This document shows positions 17,236 through 26,924 of a DNA stretch of 64,000 nucleotides, piece after piece. Position 1 is the first letter of the stretch, and every line of letters begins with the position of its first letter. The position numbers and the translations under genes were made by a program. Below the pieces are notes generated by a model. It did no database searches. It saw nothing but the letters and a program-made list of their open reading frames with translations, and was not told the DNA's origin. Origin of the DNA: Marisediminitalea aggregata (GTDB lineage Bacteria > Pseudomonadota > Gammaproteobacteria > Enterobacterales > Alteromonadaceae); assembly GCF_900129565.1 (NCBI RefSeq), contig NZ_FQWD01000007.1, forward strand, positions 186,001 to 250,000, written 5' to 3'.

Positions 17236-17359
17236 TTGCCTATTATTTTTGTCGAATTGGTATTGCCATCATAATTGATGTGTTTTCACGATGCATGAGT
17301 TAATGCGGTATGAATGGAACTGGTTTCGAATTGGAGAATGGACTTTTTATCACGCACTA

Positions 17360-17386
17360 AAAAGCCCGCAACAAGTGCGGGCTTTT
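17360..17386 (-). terminator. Terminator of the rpsP-rimM-trmD-rplS operon
   Basis: An 11 bp perfect stem (AAAAGCCCGCA / TGCGGGCTTTT) with a 5 nt loop. On the minus strand the stem is followed by TTTTT. It begins about 33 bp after the rplS stop. Confidence 0.9.
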
Positions 17387-17418
17387 CGAAGTTAACAGTA
17401 ACGCAAGGATTAGTAATC

Positions 17419-17781
17419 TTAGTTAAGCTTCTCTTTGATACGTGCAGATTTACCTGAACGCTCACGCAGATAGTAAAGCTTGGCGCGACGAACTGCACCG
17501 CGACGTTTCACTTCGATAGAAGATACCGCCGGGCTGTGTGTTTGGAACACACGCTCTACGCCTTCGCCACTTGAAATTTTACGTACTGTAAAAGACGAGT
17601 GAAGACCACGGTTACGCTTAGCGATAACAACACCTTCGTATGCCTGAAGACGCTCTTTGTCACCTTCAGTTACACGAACTTTAACAATCACTGTGTCACC
17701 TGGGCCGAACGCAGGAACATCAGATTTAAGCTGTGCTTGCTCAATTTTTTTGATGATATCTTGACTGACTTTGCTCATCAT
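17419..17781 (-). CDS. rplS: 50S ribosomal protein L19
   Basis: A 120-residue ribosomal protein, close to the usual 115. Recognised by [35 protein letters not shown] in pieces, the [17 protein letters not shown] segment, and the basic tail [21 protein letters not shown]. It lies at the interface of the 30S and 50S subunits. It is the last gene of a conserved four-gene operon, 15 bp after trmD, and is followed by a strong terminator. Confidence 0.98.
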   Translation of the reverse strand: MMSKVSQDIIKKIEQAQLKSDVPAFGPGDTVIVKVRVTEGDKERLQAYEGVVIAKRNRGLHSSFTVRKISSGEGVERVFQTHSPAVSSIEVKRRGAVRRAKLYYLRERSGKSARIKEKLN

Positions 17782-17796
17782 ATCCTCTCATCCTAG

Positions 17797-18558
17797 TTAA
17801 CTGTCATCTTGCTGCAACGACGCCTGAAATGCTTCTAGCAAGCGTTGCTGCTCCTCAGTCAGAGCTAGGTCGTTTAATAACTCGGGGCGACGCAACCAGG
17901 TTCTACCTAAAGATTGTTGCAATCGCCACTGTCTGATTTTTTCGTGATCACCGCTCAACAATACTGGCGGCACCGCTTTCCCATCCAATACTTCAGGTCG
18001 AGTGTAATGCGGGCAATCTAACAAACCATGAGTAAATGAGTCTTCAACTGCTGAGTCGCTGTGACCCAGAACCCCGGGGACTAACCGGGCAATTGCATCC
18101 ATCATTACCATGGCAGGCAGTTCGCCGCCACTTAGCACGTAATCACCGATTGACCATTCTTCGTCAACATGGCTTTCAATTACACGCTCATCGACACCTT
18201 CGTACCGTCCACACAACAAGATTAAATTGTCGTGTGATGCCAGTGACTTAACACCGGCCTGGTCAAGTGGTTTGCCCTGTGGAGACAGGTAAATCACTTT
18301 ACTGTTCTCACCACCCGCCTGTTTGGCAGCGGTGATAGCGTCTGTCAGTGGCTTCACCATCATCAGCATACCCGGACCACCGCCATAAGGGCGATCATCG
18401 ACGGTACGATGACGATCGTGCGTAAAATCACGGGGGTTAAAATGCTCAATGGTCAGTTGCCCTTTTTTGACTGCCCGGCCTATCACCCCTTGTTGGGTAA
18501 AAGGACCAAACATGTCAGGAAACAAACTGATTACACCAAACCATTTTGCCGCGGTCAC
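17797..18558 (-). CDS. trmD: tRNA (guanine37-N1)-methyltransferase
   Basis: A 253-residue SPOUT-class enzyme that methylates G37 of tRNAs, protecting against frameshifting. Typical segments are [58 protein letters not shown] and the knot strand [19 protein letters not shown]. The frame begins with GTG at 18558, immediately after the rimM stop, with no gap. Length matches the family. Confidence 0.97.
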   Translation of the reverse strand: MTAAKWFGVISLFPDMFGPFTQQGVIGRAVKKGQLTIEHFNPRDFTHDRHRTVDDRPYGGGPGMLMMVKPLTDAITAAKQAGGENSKVIYLSPQGKPLDQAGVKSLASHDNLILLCGRYEGVDERVIESHVDEEWSIGDYVLSGGELPAMVMMDAIARLVPGVLGHSDSAVEDSFTHGLLDCPHYTRPEVLDGKAVPPVLLSGDHEKIRQWRLQQSLGRTWLRRPELLNDLALTEEQQRLLEAFQASLQQDDS

Positions 18559-19080
18559 TTAGAACCCCGGTTCCCAGTCTACTGTGATAATACGTTCCAC
18601 TTTGTCGACCGTTTGCACGACAGAATCGAGCACAAACGGCACCAATCTTTCTTTTTGACCAAAAGCGTCATTCCCTTTAGCGCGGATGCGTAACACATCG
18701 TTTGCTCCGGTATTAAACACTTCTGCCACCGTACCCAGGTTGTAACCTTGCGTTGTTACGACCTGCATGCCGGTCAGCTCCCGCCAGTAATATTCGCCTT
18801 CTTCCAATTCAGGAAGTTGCTCTGCCTGAATGGCGATATCCAGGTTTTTAATGCGCTCTGCATCATCCCGGGTATCAATCCCTTCCAGCTTTGCAACCAA
18901 GGCTTTACCGTGCGGACGCCACTGGTCAATCTGGTATTCTTTACCATCAGCCAGTATCCACGGGCTGTAGTCAAAAATACCTTCTGGTACATCGGTATAG
19001 CTGTTGATTTTGACCCAACCTTTCACACCGTAAGATGCACCGATTTTGCCAATAACCACTTTGTCAGACGCGAGACTCAT
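18559..19080 (-). CDS. rimM: 16S rRNA processing protein RimM
   Basis: A 173-residue factor for maturation of the 30S head domain. The N-terminal RimM domain opens with VVIGKIGASYGVKGWVKINSYTD, and the PRC-barrel part contains EEGEYYWRELTGMQVVTTQGYNLGTV in pieces. It ends with the VERIITVDWEPGF tail common in gammaproteobacteria. It lies between rpsP (21 bp upstream) and trmD (directly abutting). Confidence 0.97.
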   Translation of the reverse strand: MSLASDKVVIGKIGASYGVKGWVKINSYTDVPEGIFDYSPWILADGKEYQIDQWRPHGKALVAKLEGIDTRDDAERIKNLDIAIQAEQLPELEEGEYYWRELTGMQVVTTQGYNLGTVAEVFNTGANDVLRIRAKGNDAFGQKERLVPFVLDSVVQTVDKVERIITVDWEPGF

Positions 19081-19101
19081 CTATACCACCAGTTATGCAG
19101 C

Positions 19102-19353
19102 TTATGCCGCAGATTTTTTAGCTTCTTTTACCAGAGTGGTAACACGCTCAGACAAGCTCGCGCCTACGCCAACCCAGTATTCAACACGCTCAAGATCTAA
19201 ACGCAGACGTTCTGCCTGACCTTGTGCAGTTGGGTTGAAGAAACCAACGTTTTCAATGAAACGACCGTTTCTTGCACGACGGCTGTCAGCCACCACTACT
19301 TGATAAAATGGACGCTTTTTGGCGCCACCACGCTGTAAACGAATAGTAACCAT
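19102..19353 (-). CDS. rpsP: 30S ribosomal protein S16
   Basis: An 83-residue ribosomal protein with the family start [20 protein letters not shown] and the segments [20 protein letters not shown] and [10 protein letters not shown]. It is the first gene of the four-gene operon. In many gammaproteobacteria ffh lies directly upstream; here ffh is at 35069-36466, about 16 kb away. Confidence 0.98.
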   Translation of the reverse strand: MVTIRLQRGGAKKRPFYQVVVADSRRARNGRFIENVGFFNPTAQGQAERLRLDLERVEYWVGVGASLSERVTTLVKEAKKSAA

Positions 19354-19698
19354 AAATGCCTCAAACTCGTTGTAGCGTTACCGTTAACTTACCTTTTGCC
19401 TGCGCTGTATACACAACGTACAAGGCGAAAGGCCGCGGAATTATACGTATCCAGCAACAAATTGCAAGGTTAAAGCTTGATAAAAGCGCATAGCCATTAA
19501 AGTTTTTCTGCCATTCATCCTGTTTAACGCCGTGAGTTGAGCTGTACGCCTTATAGGAACAGGTGAAACAGTGATCGAATTTGCAAAATCGGGGTATCAT
19601 AATCAGAACGTTAATGCATGACGGTTTTCGTACTTCTTTGTAGAAAATTGATGTAGCGACAATCACTTGCCTGTTTAGCACACCACCCAGAGGCTACC
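19354..19698. other. Divergent intergenic region between rpsP and the MsbA-like exporter
   Basis: This 345 bp stretch contains no convincing gene. The rpsP-proximal part holds a strong minus-strand promoter (19440-19467). The remainder shows no clear regulatory motif beyond an AGAGG ribosome site before the TTG start at 19699. Confidence 0.6.
19440..19467 (-). promoter_or_regulatory. Promoter of the rpsP operon
   Basis: On the minus strand a consensus -10 box TATAAT (19445-19440) lies 16 bp from a -35 box TTGCAA (19467-19462). The bases just after the -10 are TCCGCGGCC, a GC-rich discriminator typical of stringently controlled ribosomal promoters. The leader would be about 80 nt. Confidence 0.65.
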
Positions 19699-21432
19699 TT
19701 GATCACCACTAAAGACGTCCTTAAATGGCTACTGAGTCTGTTATCTCCCTATAAAAAACACGTTGTATTGGCTTTATTGGCACTATTTGTGGCTGCATCG
19801 TCGTGGTTGTTACTCGGCCAAGGCATCAAACTGACCGTCGACGAAGGCATGAATGCCGAGCAACTGCATAAACTCAATACCGCCATTGGCTGGGTACTGG
19901 CATTTACCGTGCTGGGATGCCTGGCAACGTATTTTCGCTTTTACCTTATGACCTGGCTGGGCGAACGTATCAGCGCCGATATCCGCATTAACGTATACAA
20001 CCATTTATTATCACTCCCGCCGGGGTTCTTTGCCGAAACTCGCACAGGTGAAGTAATTTCGCGCTTTACCAACGACACGGCGGTCATTCAGACCGTGGTA
20101 GGCATGAGCTTATCCATGGCCATTCGTTCCGTCATTGGATTCGTGGGCGCACTTGTTCTTATGGCTATTACCAGTCCCCTGCTCACGCTGTGCGTACTCG
20201 GCGCTGTGCCGTTAATCCTTATTCCACTTCGAATCATTGCGCCGAAGGTACGCACCTATTCCAGATTAAGTCAGGACAGAATTGCAGACATCGGCGCTCA
20301 GGTAGACGAAACGCTGCATGAAATCATGGTAGTACAAGCCTTTACCGCAGAATCAGTCGAGCGCGGTAAATTTGCCAATACGGTTCACTCTGCATTAAAA
20401 GCCGCCTCAACGCGTATTCATTTTCGTTCGATGTTAATTGGCATCATTATGCTGGTCAGTATGCTGTCTATTATTGGCATAGGCTGGCTGGGGATTCGCC
20501 AGGTGCTGACCGGAGAAATTTCTGCCGGCCAGCTATCTGCGTTTCTATTTTACGCCGTGTTTGCCGGAAGCAGCATTGCAACAGTCAGTGAAGTACTGGG
20601 TGAAATTCAACGCGGTGTTGGCGCCAGTGAGCGCCTGCTGGAATTATTAGCCACTCAACCAGACAACGCGGGAGGAGAAACGCAACCCGCCATATGCAAT
20701 GAACCACCTGCGATCCAGTTTGATCAGGTTGAATTTAGCTATACGCCATCATCTTCCCTCTTCACGGACCTGAGCCTTACCATTCAACCTGGCGAATGTG
20801 TGGCATTAGTGGGACCAAGCGGCGCAGGAAAATCGACATTATTTCAGCTGTTGCTTCGCTTTTATCACATTAGCCGGGGGCGGATTACTATTAATGAGCA
20901 CGACATTAATACGCTCTCGTTACAAAGTTTGCGCGAGCACATTGCTATCGTGCCCCAGGAACCCGTTATTTTTGCCACAACCGTCGCAGAAAACATTCGT
21001 TATGGCCGGCCATCAGCGAGTGACGAAGAAGTAAAGCAAGCCGCGCTGCAGGCCTATTCCGACGAGTTTATTCACACGCTTTCCGACGGCTACAACACAG
21101 AACTGGGAGAGCGAGGCGTGAAGTTGTCCGGTGGACAACGACAACGAATTGCGATTGCCCGGGCCATTCTGGCTGACCGCCCCATCTTACTCCTCGACGA
21201 AGCTACCAGTGCTCTGGACGCGGTGAGCGAACACAAAGTGCAGCAAGCATTGAATAATCTTATAAAAGGTAGGACCACTTTGGTGATCGCCCATCGCCTC
21301 GCGACTGTACAAATGACCGACCGCATTCTGGTGATGGAGAACGGTAAGATCAGAAACGCAGGTACACATACTGAATTACTGAAAAACGACACACTGTATC
21401 GGGAATACGCTGAACTACAACTCATGGGGTAG
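19699..21432 (+). CDS. ABC exporter, fused permease and ATPase (MsbA/multidrug type)
   Basis: A 577-residue half-transporter. The six-helix ABC membrane domain occupies about residues 1-310 (including ISADIRINVYNHLLSLPPGFF and the coupling-helix region). The ATPase domain has Walker A GPSGAGKST, signature LSGGQRQRIAIARAIL, Walker B PILLLDEATSALD and the switch His in VIAHRL. It should act as a homodimer in the inner membrane. Sequence alone does not separate lipid A flipping from drug export. The likely start is TTG at 19699, preceded by AGAGG at 6 nt; no in-frame ATG fits. Confidence 0.92.
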   Translation: MITTKDVLKWLLSLLSPYKKHVVLALLALFVAASSWLLLGQGIKLTVDEGMNAEQLHKLNTAIGWVLAFTVLGCLATYFRFYLMTWLGERISADIRINVYNHLLSLPPGFFAETRTGEVISRFTNDTAVIQTVVGMSLSMAIRSVIGFVGALVLMAITSPLLTLCVLGAVPLILIPLRIIAPKVRTYSRLSQDRIADIGAQVDETLHEIMVVQAFTAESVERGKFANTVHSALKAASTRIHFRSMLIGIIMLVSMLSIIGIGWLGIRQVLTGEISAGQLSAFLFYAVFAGSSIATVSEVLGEIQRGVGASERLLELLATQPDNAGGETQPAICNEPPAIQFDQVEFSYTPSSSLFTDLSLTIQPGECVALVGPSGAGKSTLFQLLLRFYHISRGRITINEHDINTLSLQSLREHIAIVPQEPVIFATTVAENIRYGRPSASDEEVKQAALQAYSDEFIHTLSDGYNTELGERGVKLSGGQRQRIAIARAILADRPILLLDEATSALDAVSEHKVQQALNNLIKGRTTLVIAHRLATVQMTDRILVMENGKIRNAGTHTELLKNDTLYREYAELQLMG

Positions 21433-21484
21433 TGTGCAACTAATGCTTTAGTAATAATACGCATTATTATTTGCCGATAACGTT

Positions 21485-21510
21485 GTGAGCCGGCCTGGCT
21501 TTTGGCTCAC
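21485..21510 (+). repeat. Inverted repeat (hairpin) between ABC exporter and RND adaptor genes
   Basis: A perfect 7 bp inverted repeat, GTGAGCC (21485-21491) and GGCTCAC (21504-21510), with a 12 nt loop, ends 16 nt before the adaptor ATG. There is no T tract, so it is not a normal terminator. It may be an mRNA leader structure or an operator. Confidence 0.45.
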
Positions 21511-21526
21511 TAACAATGGACACAAC

Positions 21527-22579
21527 ATGCAAAACCTAAAAACAAGAACAGTCTTATTTTTATTCGGGCTCAGCCTTGCGCTGACTAGCCCATTTTCTCA
21601 TGCCCAAAGCTGGGGTGGAAACCGACCAAAACTGGTCGTCCTCAACAAAATAGAATTCCAACGCGAACAAAAAACCGTTCAGGCGGTTGGGACAGCTGAA
21701 GCCATTCGCGCAGTAACACTTTACCCAGCCGTTGCCGATGAAGTTACAGCTATCGATTTTCGTCCGGGTCAATATGTGAATAAAGGCGACGTGTTGCTCA
21801 CCCTGGACGACCGTCGTCAGGTCGTCGCTGTAAAACGTGCTGAAATTCAACTCAAGGAAGCTGAGCGCGCACTACAACGTTTGCTGGACAGTCAATCCAG
21901 AGGCGCGGTTGCACAGAGCGACATCGACTTAGCTACAACAACTCGCGACCTTGCCAAAGTAACACTTGATGAAGCAAAAGCAGATTTGGCCGATCGCCGT
22001 ATCATTGCCCCTTTTAGTGGCTTTGTTGGATTAACCGACGTTGAAGTTGGTGACCGAATTACTACCACAACAGCAGTGACTACGTTGGATGATCGCAGTT
22101 CGCTGTATGTAAACTTCCGCGCACCTGAGTCTGCAGTAGGCCTGCTACAAAGCGAATCCTCGGTTGAGTTACAACCCTGGTCAAACCGTACACTGAGCTT
22201 AAATGCCAGTATTGCGCAGCTGGACTCCCGTATAAATACCACCGACCGGACTATGGCTGCTCGCGCTTTACTCGACAATGCTGACGATCAGTATCGCCCG
22301 GGTATGAGTTTCAGAGTCAACCTGACAATGCACGGCGAGCGCTATGCCGCTATCCCTGAATCAGCGTTGCTATGGGGCGCTACCGGTGCATACATATACA
22401 AAGCAATTGAAGGCAAAGCCAAGCGAGTTGATGTCAGTGTTCATCAACGCCTGCGCGGCACCATTCTGGTTACCGGTGAACTTGGCGAAGGTGATCTGTT
22501 AATTGCTGAAGGCATTCAGCGTTTACGTGAAGGCCAGGAAGTCACCACCTCATTAGCACGAGGCAACGTGAATGAGTAA
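21527..22579 (+). CDS. RND efflux periplasmic adaptor subunit
   Basis: A 350-residue membrane fusion protein with a signal peptide cleaved after SHAQ. It has a lipoyl motif IDFRPGQYVNKGDVLLTLDD, a short helical hairpin (about residues 90-150), the second lipoyl half RRIIAPFSGFVGLTDVEVGDRI, and a beta-barrel ending in DQYRPGMSFRVNL. The ATG at 21527 begins a good signal peptide; a GTG at 21485 in frame would add 14 residues inside a hairpin and is unlikely. The gene overlaps the RND pump start by 8 nt, so the two form one unit. The outer-membrane channel must be encoded elsewhere. Confidence 0.9.
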   Translation: MQNLKTRTVLFLFGLSLALTSPFSHAQSWGGNRPKLVVLNKIEFQREQKTVQAVGTAEAIRAVTLYPAVADEVTAIDFRPGQYVNKGDVLLTLDDRRQVVAVKRAEIQLKEAERALQRLLDSQSRGAVAQSDIDLATTTRDLAKVTLDEAKADLADRRIIAPFSGFVGLTDVEVGDRITTTTAVTTLDDRSSLYVNFRAPESAVGLLQSESSVELQPWSNRTLSLNASIAQLDSRINTTDRTMAARALLDNADDQYRPGMSFRVNLTMHGERYAAIPESALLWGATGAYIYKAIEGKAKRVDVSVHQRLRGTILVTGELGEGDLLIAEGIQRLREGQEVTTSLARGNVNE

Positions 22580-25500
22580 CCTGAATCAGGCTGTTAACGA
22601 CCTGCCTTCACTGTCGATTCGCCGCCCTGTACTTATTATTGTACTGAACCTGCTGATTGCCATCGCCGGGTATGCCGCTCTGAATGGCCTTGAAGTCCGT
22701 GAGTTGCCCGATGTAGATACGCCTACTATTACTGTAACAGCGCAATTCCCGGGCGCATCACCGGAAACCGTTGATGCGGAAGTGACCGCGCACCTTGAAG
22801 GCGCAGTAGCACGTGTTAGTGGCGTGAAGAATATCTACGCGCAGAGTGAAGAGAACTCTGCCAGGGTACGAGTTGAGTTTCGCCCCGGTATCAACTTAGA
22901 AGATGCGGCCAACGAAACCCGTGAATCAGTTAGCCGGGTGCAGCGCCAGTTACCCGACGATGTAGAGCAACTTGCGATTATCAAGGCTGACAACGACGCA
23001 CAAGCGGTGGTTAGTCTCGCCGTGTGGAGTGATTCTCTGGATCTGGAAACCCTGACAGAAAAAGTCGATACCGACCTCGCACCCTTGTTTTTGAGCATTC
23101 CCGGGGTAGCAGACGTGCGATTAAACGGTGACCGCGAGCGCGTATTGCGCGTTTCGGTTGACCCGCTGCGTCTAACCAGCTTTGGCTTGTCTATGACAGA
23201 TGTGGCCAATGTCTTGCGTCTGGCGCCATTCGATGTGCCAGCAGGCAGTATTCAGTCCAGCGACCAAATGCTCATCGTCCGGGCTGACGCCACCTCAATA
23301 ACGGCAGAAGACGTAAAAGACATCATCATTAGCGGTGATACGCGTGTTGGCGATGTAGCCAGCGTGTATTTCGGACCGGCAGACTCAGGCAGTGTGGTGC
23401 GTCTGGACGGCACACCCGTGCTGGGGGTCGGTATAATTCGTCAGGCCAGCTCTAACACTATTGAAATTTCCGACGAAGTGCTGGCTATGGTAGAAAGTCT
23501 GGACAAACGCTTCCCGGACATGCACATCGTTGTTACTTCTGACGACGCCGAATTTATCCGCGACTCCGTGGAAGAAGTGGCCTTTTCACTGGCCCTGACT
23601 ATTGCTCTGGTTATTTTTACCCTGTTGGTATTTATTGGTTCATGGCGGGCAACCATTGTCCCTGCCCTGTCCATTCCGGTGTCCCTGACCGGCGCACTGG
23701 CTATCATCTGGCTACTGGGCTTCTCGGTAAACATCCTGACGCTACTGGCCCTGGTATTAGCAACAGGCATGATTGTAGATGACGCCATCGTTGTGTCTGA
23801 GAATATTCAGCGCAGACGCACCATGGGCCTTGGCGCTCGTGCGGCAGCGGTAATTGGTACCCGTGAGGTGTTCTTTGCGGTGGTAGCGACTACCGCGGTG
23901 CTCGCGTCGGTATTTATCCCTATTGCTTTCCTGCCGTCCACTGCAGGGCGACTGTTCCGGGAATTCGGCGGCGTTTTGGCGGGCTCGGTCATTATCTCGT
24001 CATTTGTCGCGTTGTCACTGGTCCCTGCGCTTACTGCACGCCTGCCGGTTAAAAAGCCAGGCGAGAAAAAGAGTTTATTCGACAGTACGCTGGGTAAAGT
24101 GGGCCATGTCTGTTTGTCGGGTTATCAGCGCAGTTTACTGTGGTCGCTTAAATACGCGTGGTGGATAGTTGCGTTTTCCATTCTGGCTGCGGTGGGCGCC
24201 TACTTTACTATGCAATCCATTGACAACGAGTTGTTGCCCAGTGAAGACCGCGGCACCATTCGTATCTTTGCTCGTGGTCCCGATGGCGTTGGCCTCAACT
24301 TTATGGACCGTCAGGCCATAAAAATGGAAAACGTGCTGATGCCCTACGTGGAAAACGAGACCATTGAGTCCATTTATACCGTAGTCGGTCAGTGGGACCC
24401 TAATATCGTATTTATCACTGCTAACCTAAAGCACTGGGATGAGCGCGATAAGTCGCTGCAGGACATCGTTGGTGAGATTCGTCCGGTGTTGCAATCTGTC
24501 CCCGGCGCCCCCGGCTTCCCGTTTGGCGGTAACAGTTTGAACTTACGCGGTCAGGGCGGTGGTCTTGAGCTTGCCTTAACGGGTGACAACTACGAACGCA
24601 TTTACAATGCCGCCGTGATTTTTGCCCGGGAAATTGAAGATCGCCTGCCCGAGTTAGGCACACCACAAATCAGCTACGAGCCAACACAACCTCAGTTGCG
24701 GGTTAATATTGACCGTCGTCGTGCAGAAGAACTGGGCGTGCCCCTCAGCGATATTTCTGCAACGCTGCGCTCTGCCATCGCGGGGAATGATATTGTCGAC
24801 TTAAACGTCGGCGACCAGGCTATACCGATCATTCTGCAAACCAACGACCGCAATACCAGCAACCCATCGGATTTGGCAAATCTTTACGTCAAGTCAGACA
24901 ATGGCAGCCTGGTCCCTCTGTCCAGCGTCGCCTACATCACTGAAGAAGGCGTTGCTGCAGAGCTTGAACGTCAGGCTCAACGCCGGGCGATTAAGGTAGA
25001 AATGGATCTGCCTGAAACGATTGCAATTAACGACGCTGTAGAGCAACTGCGCACGGTTGGTCAGGACGTGCTGCCTGACGGCATTGGCATGATTTTCCTG
25101 GGTGAAGCACAAACGTTCGAGGAAACCTCAAAACAGGTGGCGCTAACTTACGTGCTCGCCTTTGTCATTGTGTTCCTGGTACTTGCCGCCCAATTTGAAA
25201 GTGTGAACAGTGCCGTGGTGGTTATGCTTACCGTTCCCTTTGGTATCGCAGCCGCTGTTTATGCGTTGTACATTACGGGTACAACCATAAATGTATATTC
25301 GCAAATTGGTCTGGTAATGTTGATTGGTCTGCTGGCGAAAAATGCCATTCTGTTGGTGGAGTTTGCTGACCAGCTTCGCGACCGCGGCTACGCGGTGTAT
25401 GACGCTATTTTAGAAGCCGGACGGGTTCGTCTTCGTCCGATCATGATGACACTGGTATCCACCATCCTGGGTGGCCTGCCGCTAATTCTGTCAACCGGCG

Positions 25501-25676
25501 CTGGTGCGGAAGCGCGCAACGCTATTGGTTGGGTAGTATTTGGCGGTCTTGGCATCGCGGTTGTCTTTACGCTTTATCTGACACCGGTTATTTACCTGGG
25601 CTTAGCAAGATTCACCAAGCCTCGTGCCGACGAAACACGCCAGTTAGAACAAGAACTGGAAGCCGCAGAAGTCTAA
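22572..25676 (+). CDS. RND-family multidrug efflux transporter (inner-membrane pump)
   Basis: A 1034-residue pump of the HAE1/AcrB-like class. It has a membrane segment at the N-terminus (RRPVLIIVLNLLIAIAGYAAL), then two large periplasmic loops, each followed by a bundle of membrane helices. Motifs include TPTITVTAQFPGASPETVD, ATGMIVDDAIVVSENIQRR with the proton-relay aspartates, and GLLAKNAILLVEFADQLR in the second half. It works as a trimer driven by protons, together with the adaptor encoded just upstream. Substrates cannot be read from sequence. No TetR or MarR-type regulator flanks the pair. Confidence 0.95.
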   Translation: MSNLNQAVNDLPSLSIRRPVLIIVLNLLIAIAGYAALNGLEVRELPDVDTPTITVTAQFPGASPETVDAEVTAHLEGAVARVSGVKNIYAQSEENSARVRVEFRPGINLEDAANETRESVSRVQRQLPDDVEQLAIIKADNDAQAVVSLAVWSDSLDLETLTEKVDTDLAPLFLSIPGVADVRLNGDRERVLRVSVDPLRLTSFGLSMTDVANVLRLAPFDVPAGSIQSSDQMLIVRADATSITAEDVKDIIISGDTRVGDVASVYFGPADSGSVVRLDGTPVLGVGIIRQASSNTIEISDEVLAMVESLDKRFPDMHIVVTSDDAEFIRDSVEEVAFSLALTIALVIFTLLVFIGSWRATIVPALSIPVSLTGALAIIWLLGFSVNILTLLALVLATGMIVDDAIVVSENIQRRRTMGLGARAAAVIGTREVFFAVVATTAVLASVFIPIAFLPSTAGRLFREFGGVLAGSVIISSFVALSLVPALTARLPVKKPGEKKSLFDSTLGKVGHVCLSGYQRSLLWSLKYAWWIVAFSILAAVGAYFTMQSIDNELLPSEDRGTIRIFARGPDGVGLNFMDRQAIKMENVLMPYVENETIESIYTVVGQWDPNIVFITANLKHWDERDKSLQDIVGEIRPVLQSVPGAPGFPFGGNSLNLRGQGGGLELALTGDNYERIYNAAVIFAREIEDRLPELGTPQISYEPTQPQLRVNIDRRRAEELGVPLSDISATLRSAIAGNDIVDLNVGDQAIPIILQTNDRNTSNPSDLANLYVKSDNGSLVPLSSVAYITEEGVAAELERQAQRRAIKVEMDLPETIAINDAVEQLRTVGQDVLPDGIGMIFLGEAQTFEETSKQVALTYVLAFVIVFLVLAAQFESVNSAVVVMLTVPFGIAAAVYALYITGTTINVYSQIGLVMLIGLLAKNAILLVEFADQLRDRGYAVYDAILEAGRVRLRPIMMTLVSTILGGLPLILSTGAGAEARNAIGWVVFGGLGIAVVFTLYLTPVIYLGLARFTKPRADETRQLEQELEAAEV

Positions 25677-25692
25677 TGGGTAACGCAATACG

Positions 25693-26904
25693 TCAGTCAG
25701 GTCGTTTGGCCTGACTGGCATTTTCCAGAAACATTAGCAGTTGCGCGATCATTTCGTCGAAGTACGGATTAAACGTGAGACGAGCAACGACTTTACCTTC
25801 CCCTTCCTGCCCCCAGGGGCCATACCAGAGTGTATTTGTTGATGTCGAAGGACACTGTGCTTCAATGTCAGCGGGCTGACCATTGTCGCAGATACGCACA
25901 CTGCCGTTAGTGCCGTACAACGAATTATGTTCGCTAAACAAAACACTCATATGGGACGCTGCCAAAGCGCGCTCACGCGACACAGGAAAGGGTTGTACGC
26001 GCGATCCCTCTGGCGCTGTTTCAGCGCTGCCCATCCAGAGTAAGACATTGTCTGAGTGGTAAAGCTGTGTATTGAGTTGGGATGCGACCGCCTGCACGTC
26101 CACCACGCTGTCGCCTTCTGCCAGCACAGCGAAGTGAGGGAGAGTATGTTGCGTTTGCTCAATGACGTGCTGTACGGCCTCAACACTGCCCTGATAAGCC
26201 GCAAATCCCTGCATAGCAATGGAATTGTATCGCGCGGGATTGTCTTCCGGCTCTACATTTGGCCAGGGCCAGACATCGGTCACCCAAGGGGCAAGTCGGG
26301 TGACAAAAAAGTTAGGTAAAAATGCCGGAGAAAACAGTATCAGTCCCGAAATATCCTGTCGTGACGACGCGGTGACGGTAACTAAATTCGCGCCGGTTGA
26401 AAATCCGCCCAGAAACAAGGTTTCCACATTCGGAGCAAATGCCTCAACCTGAAAATCGACCGTTTGCTGCCACAAATCATATCGGGCGTTCAACATGTCA
26501 CCCGGCTGAGAACCATGCCCCGGCAACAGTATGGTTCTTACCCAGAAACCCCGTTCACAGAGAGGCGCGCTGATATCGCGGAAAAAATAAGGCGAATCGC
26601 CCAACCCATGTACCAGTAAAATACCGCGGGGGTTGCCCTGACCACATTCAAATGGCGTATTAAAAGCCGCCTCGGTAGCAAGGTCGAACTTGACCGGGTG
26701 GCGATGCGCAAGCAGCCATTCATTTACGGCTGTCTGATAGGCTGAAAATGGCTTTACACTAAAAGGAACAACGGTGCTTTCTGCATGAAACGGCGCTGAC
26801 TGTCGGGACTGACACCCGGTTAACCAGCCTGCCGTTAACAGCAGCGCTACCAAACCCAGCAAGCAAAGCCGCAGAACCGAACCCAATACACTTTTTCTTG
26901 CCAT
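25693..26904 (-). CDS. Alpha/beta-hydrolase lipoprotein (lipase/esterase-like)
   Basis: A 403-residue protein with an N-terminal hydrophobic segment and a lipobox-like LTGC near residue 31, so probably a lipoprotein. The hydrolase core shows the oxyanion strand GILLVHGLGDSPYFF, the nucleophile elbow GFSTG (Ser in the centre), an acidic residue in EGDSVVD, and a candidate catalytic His in AASHMSVLF. The last 90 residues contain a conserved-looking insertion with cysteines (VRICDNGQ, EAQCPSTS). The substrate is unknown. It converges with the RND pump and lies 20 bp downstream of a DUF2059 gene on the same strand. Confidence 0.82.
   Translation of the reverse strand: MARKSVLGSVLRLCLLGLVALLLTAGWLTGCQSRQSAPFHAESTVVPFSVKPFSAYQTAVNEWLLAHRHPVKFDLATEAAFNTPFECGQGNPRGILLVHGLGDSPYFFRDISAPLCERGFWVRTILLPGHGSQPGDMLNARYDLWQQTVDFQVEAFAPNVETLFLGGFSTGANLVTVTASSRQDISGLILFSPAFLPNFFVTRLAPWVTDVWPWPNVEPEDNPARYNSIAMQGFAAYQGSVEAVQHVIEQTQHTLPHFAVLAEGDSVVDVQAVASQLNTQLYHSDNVLLWMGSAETAPEGSRVQPFPVSRERALAASHMSVLFSEHNSLYGTNGSVRICDNGQPADIEAQCPSTSTNTLWYGPWGQEGEGKVVARLTFNPYFDEMIAQLLMFLENASQAKRPD
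25694..25724 (+). terminator. Probable terminator after the RND pump gene
   Basis: CAGTCAGG (25694-25701) and CCTGACTG (25710-25717) form an 8 bp stem with an 8 nt loop, followed by GCATTTT. It overlaps the last codons of the convergent hydrolase gene. The U tract is short, so efficiency is uncertain. Confidence 0.5.
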
Positions 26905-26924
26905 TATGTTAACGCCGAAACCGG

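Noticed and set aside
19361..19681. A 106-codon minus-strand frame upstream of rpsP
   Set aside because: It spans the rpsP promoter and encodes a random-looking Cys/Ile-rich sequence.
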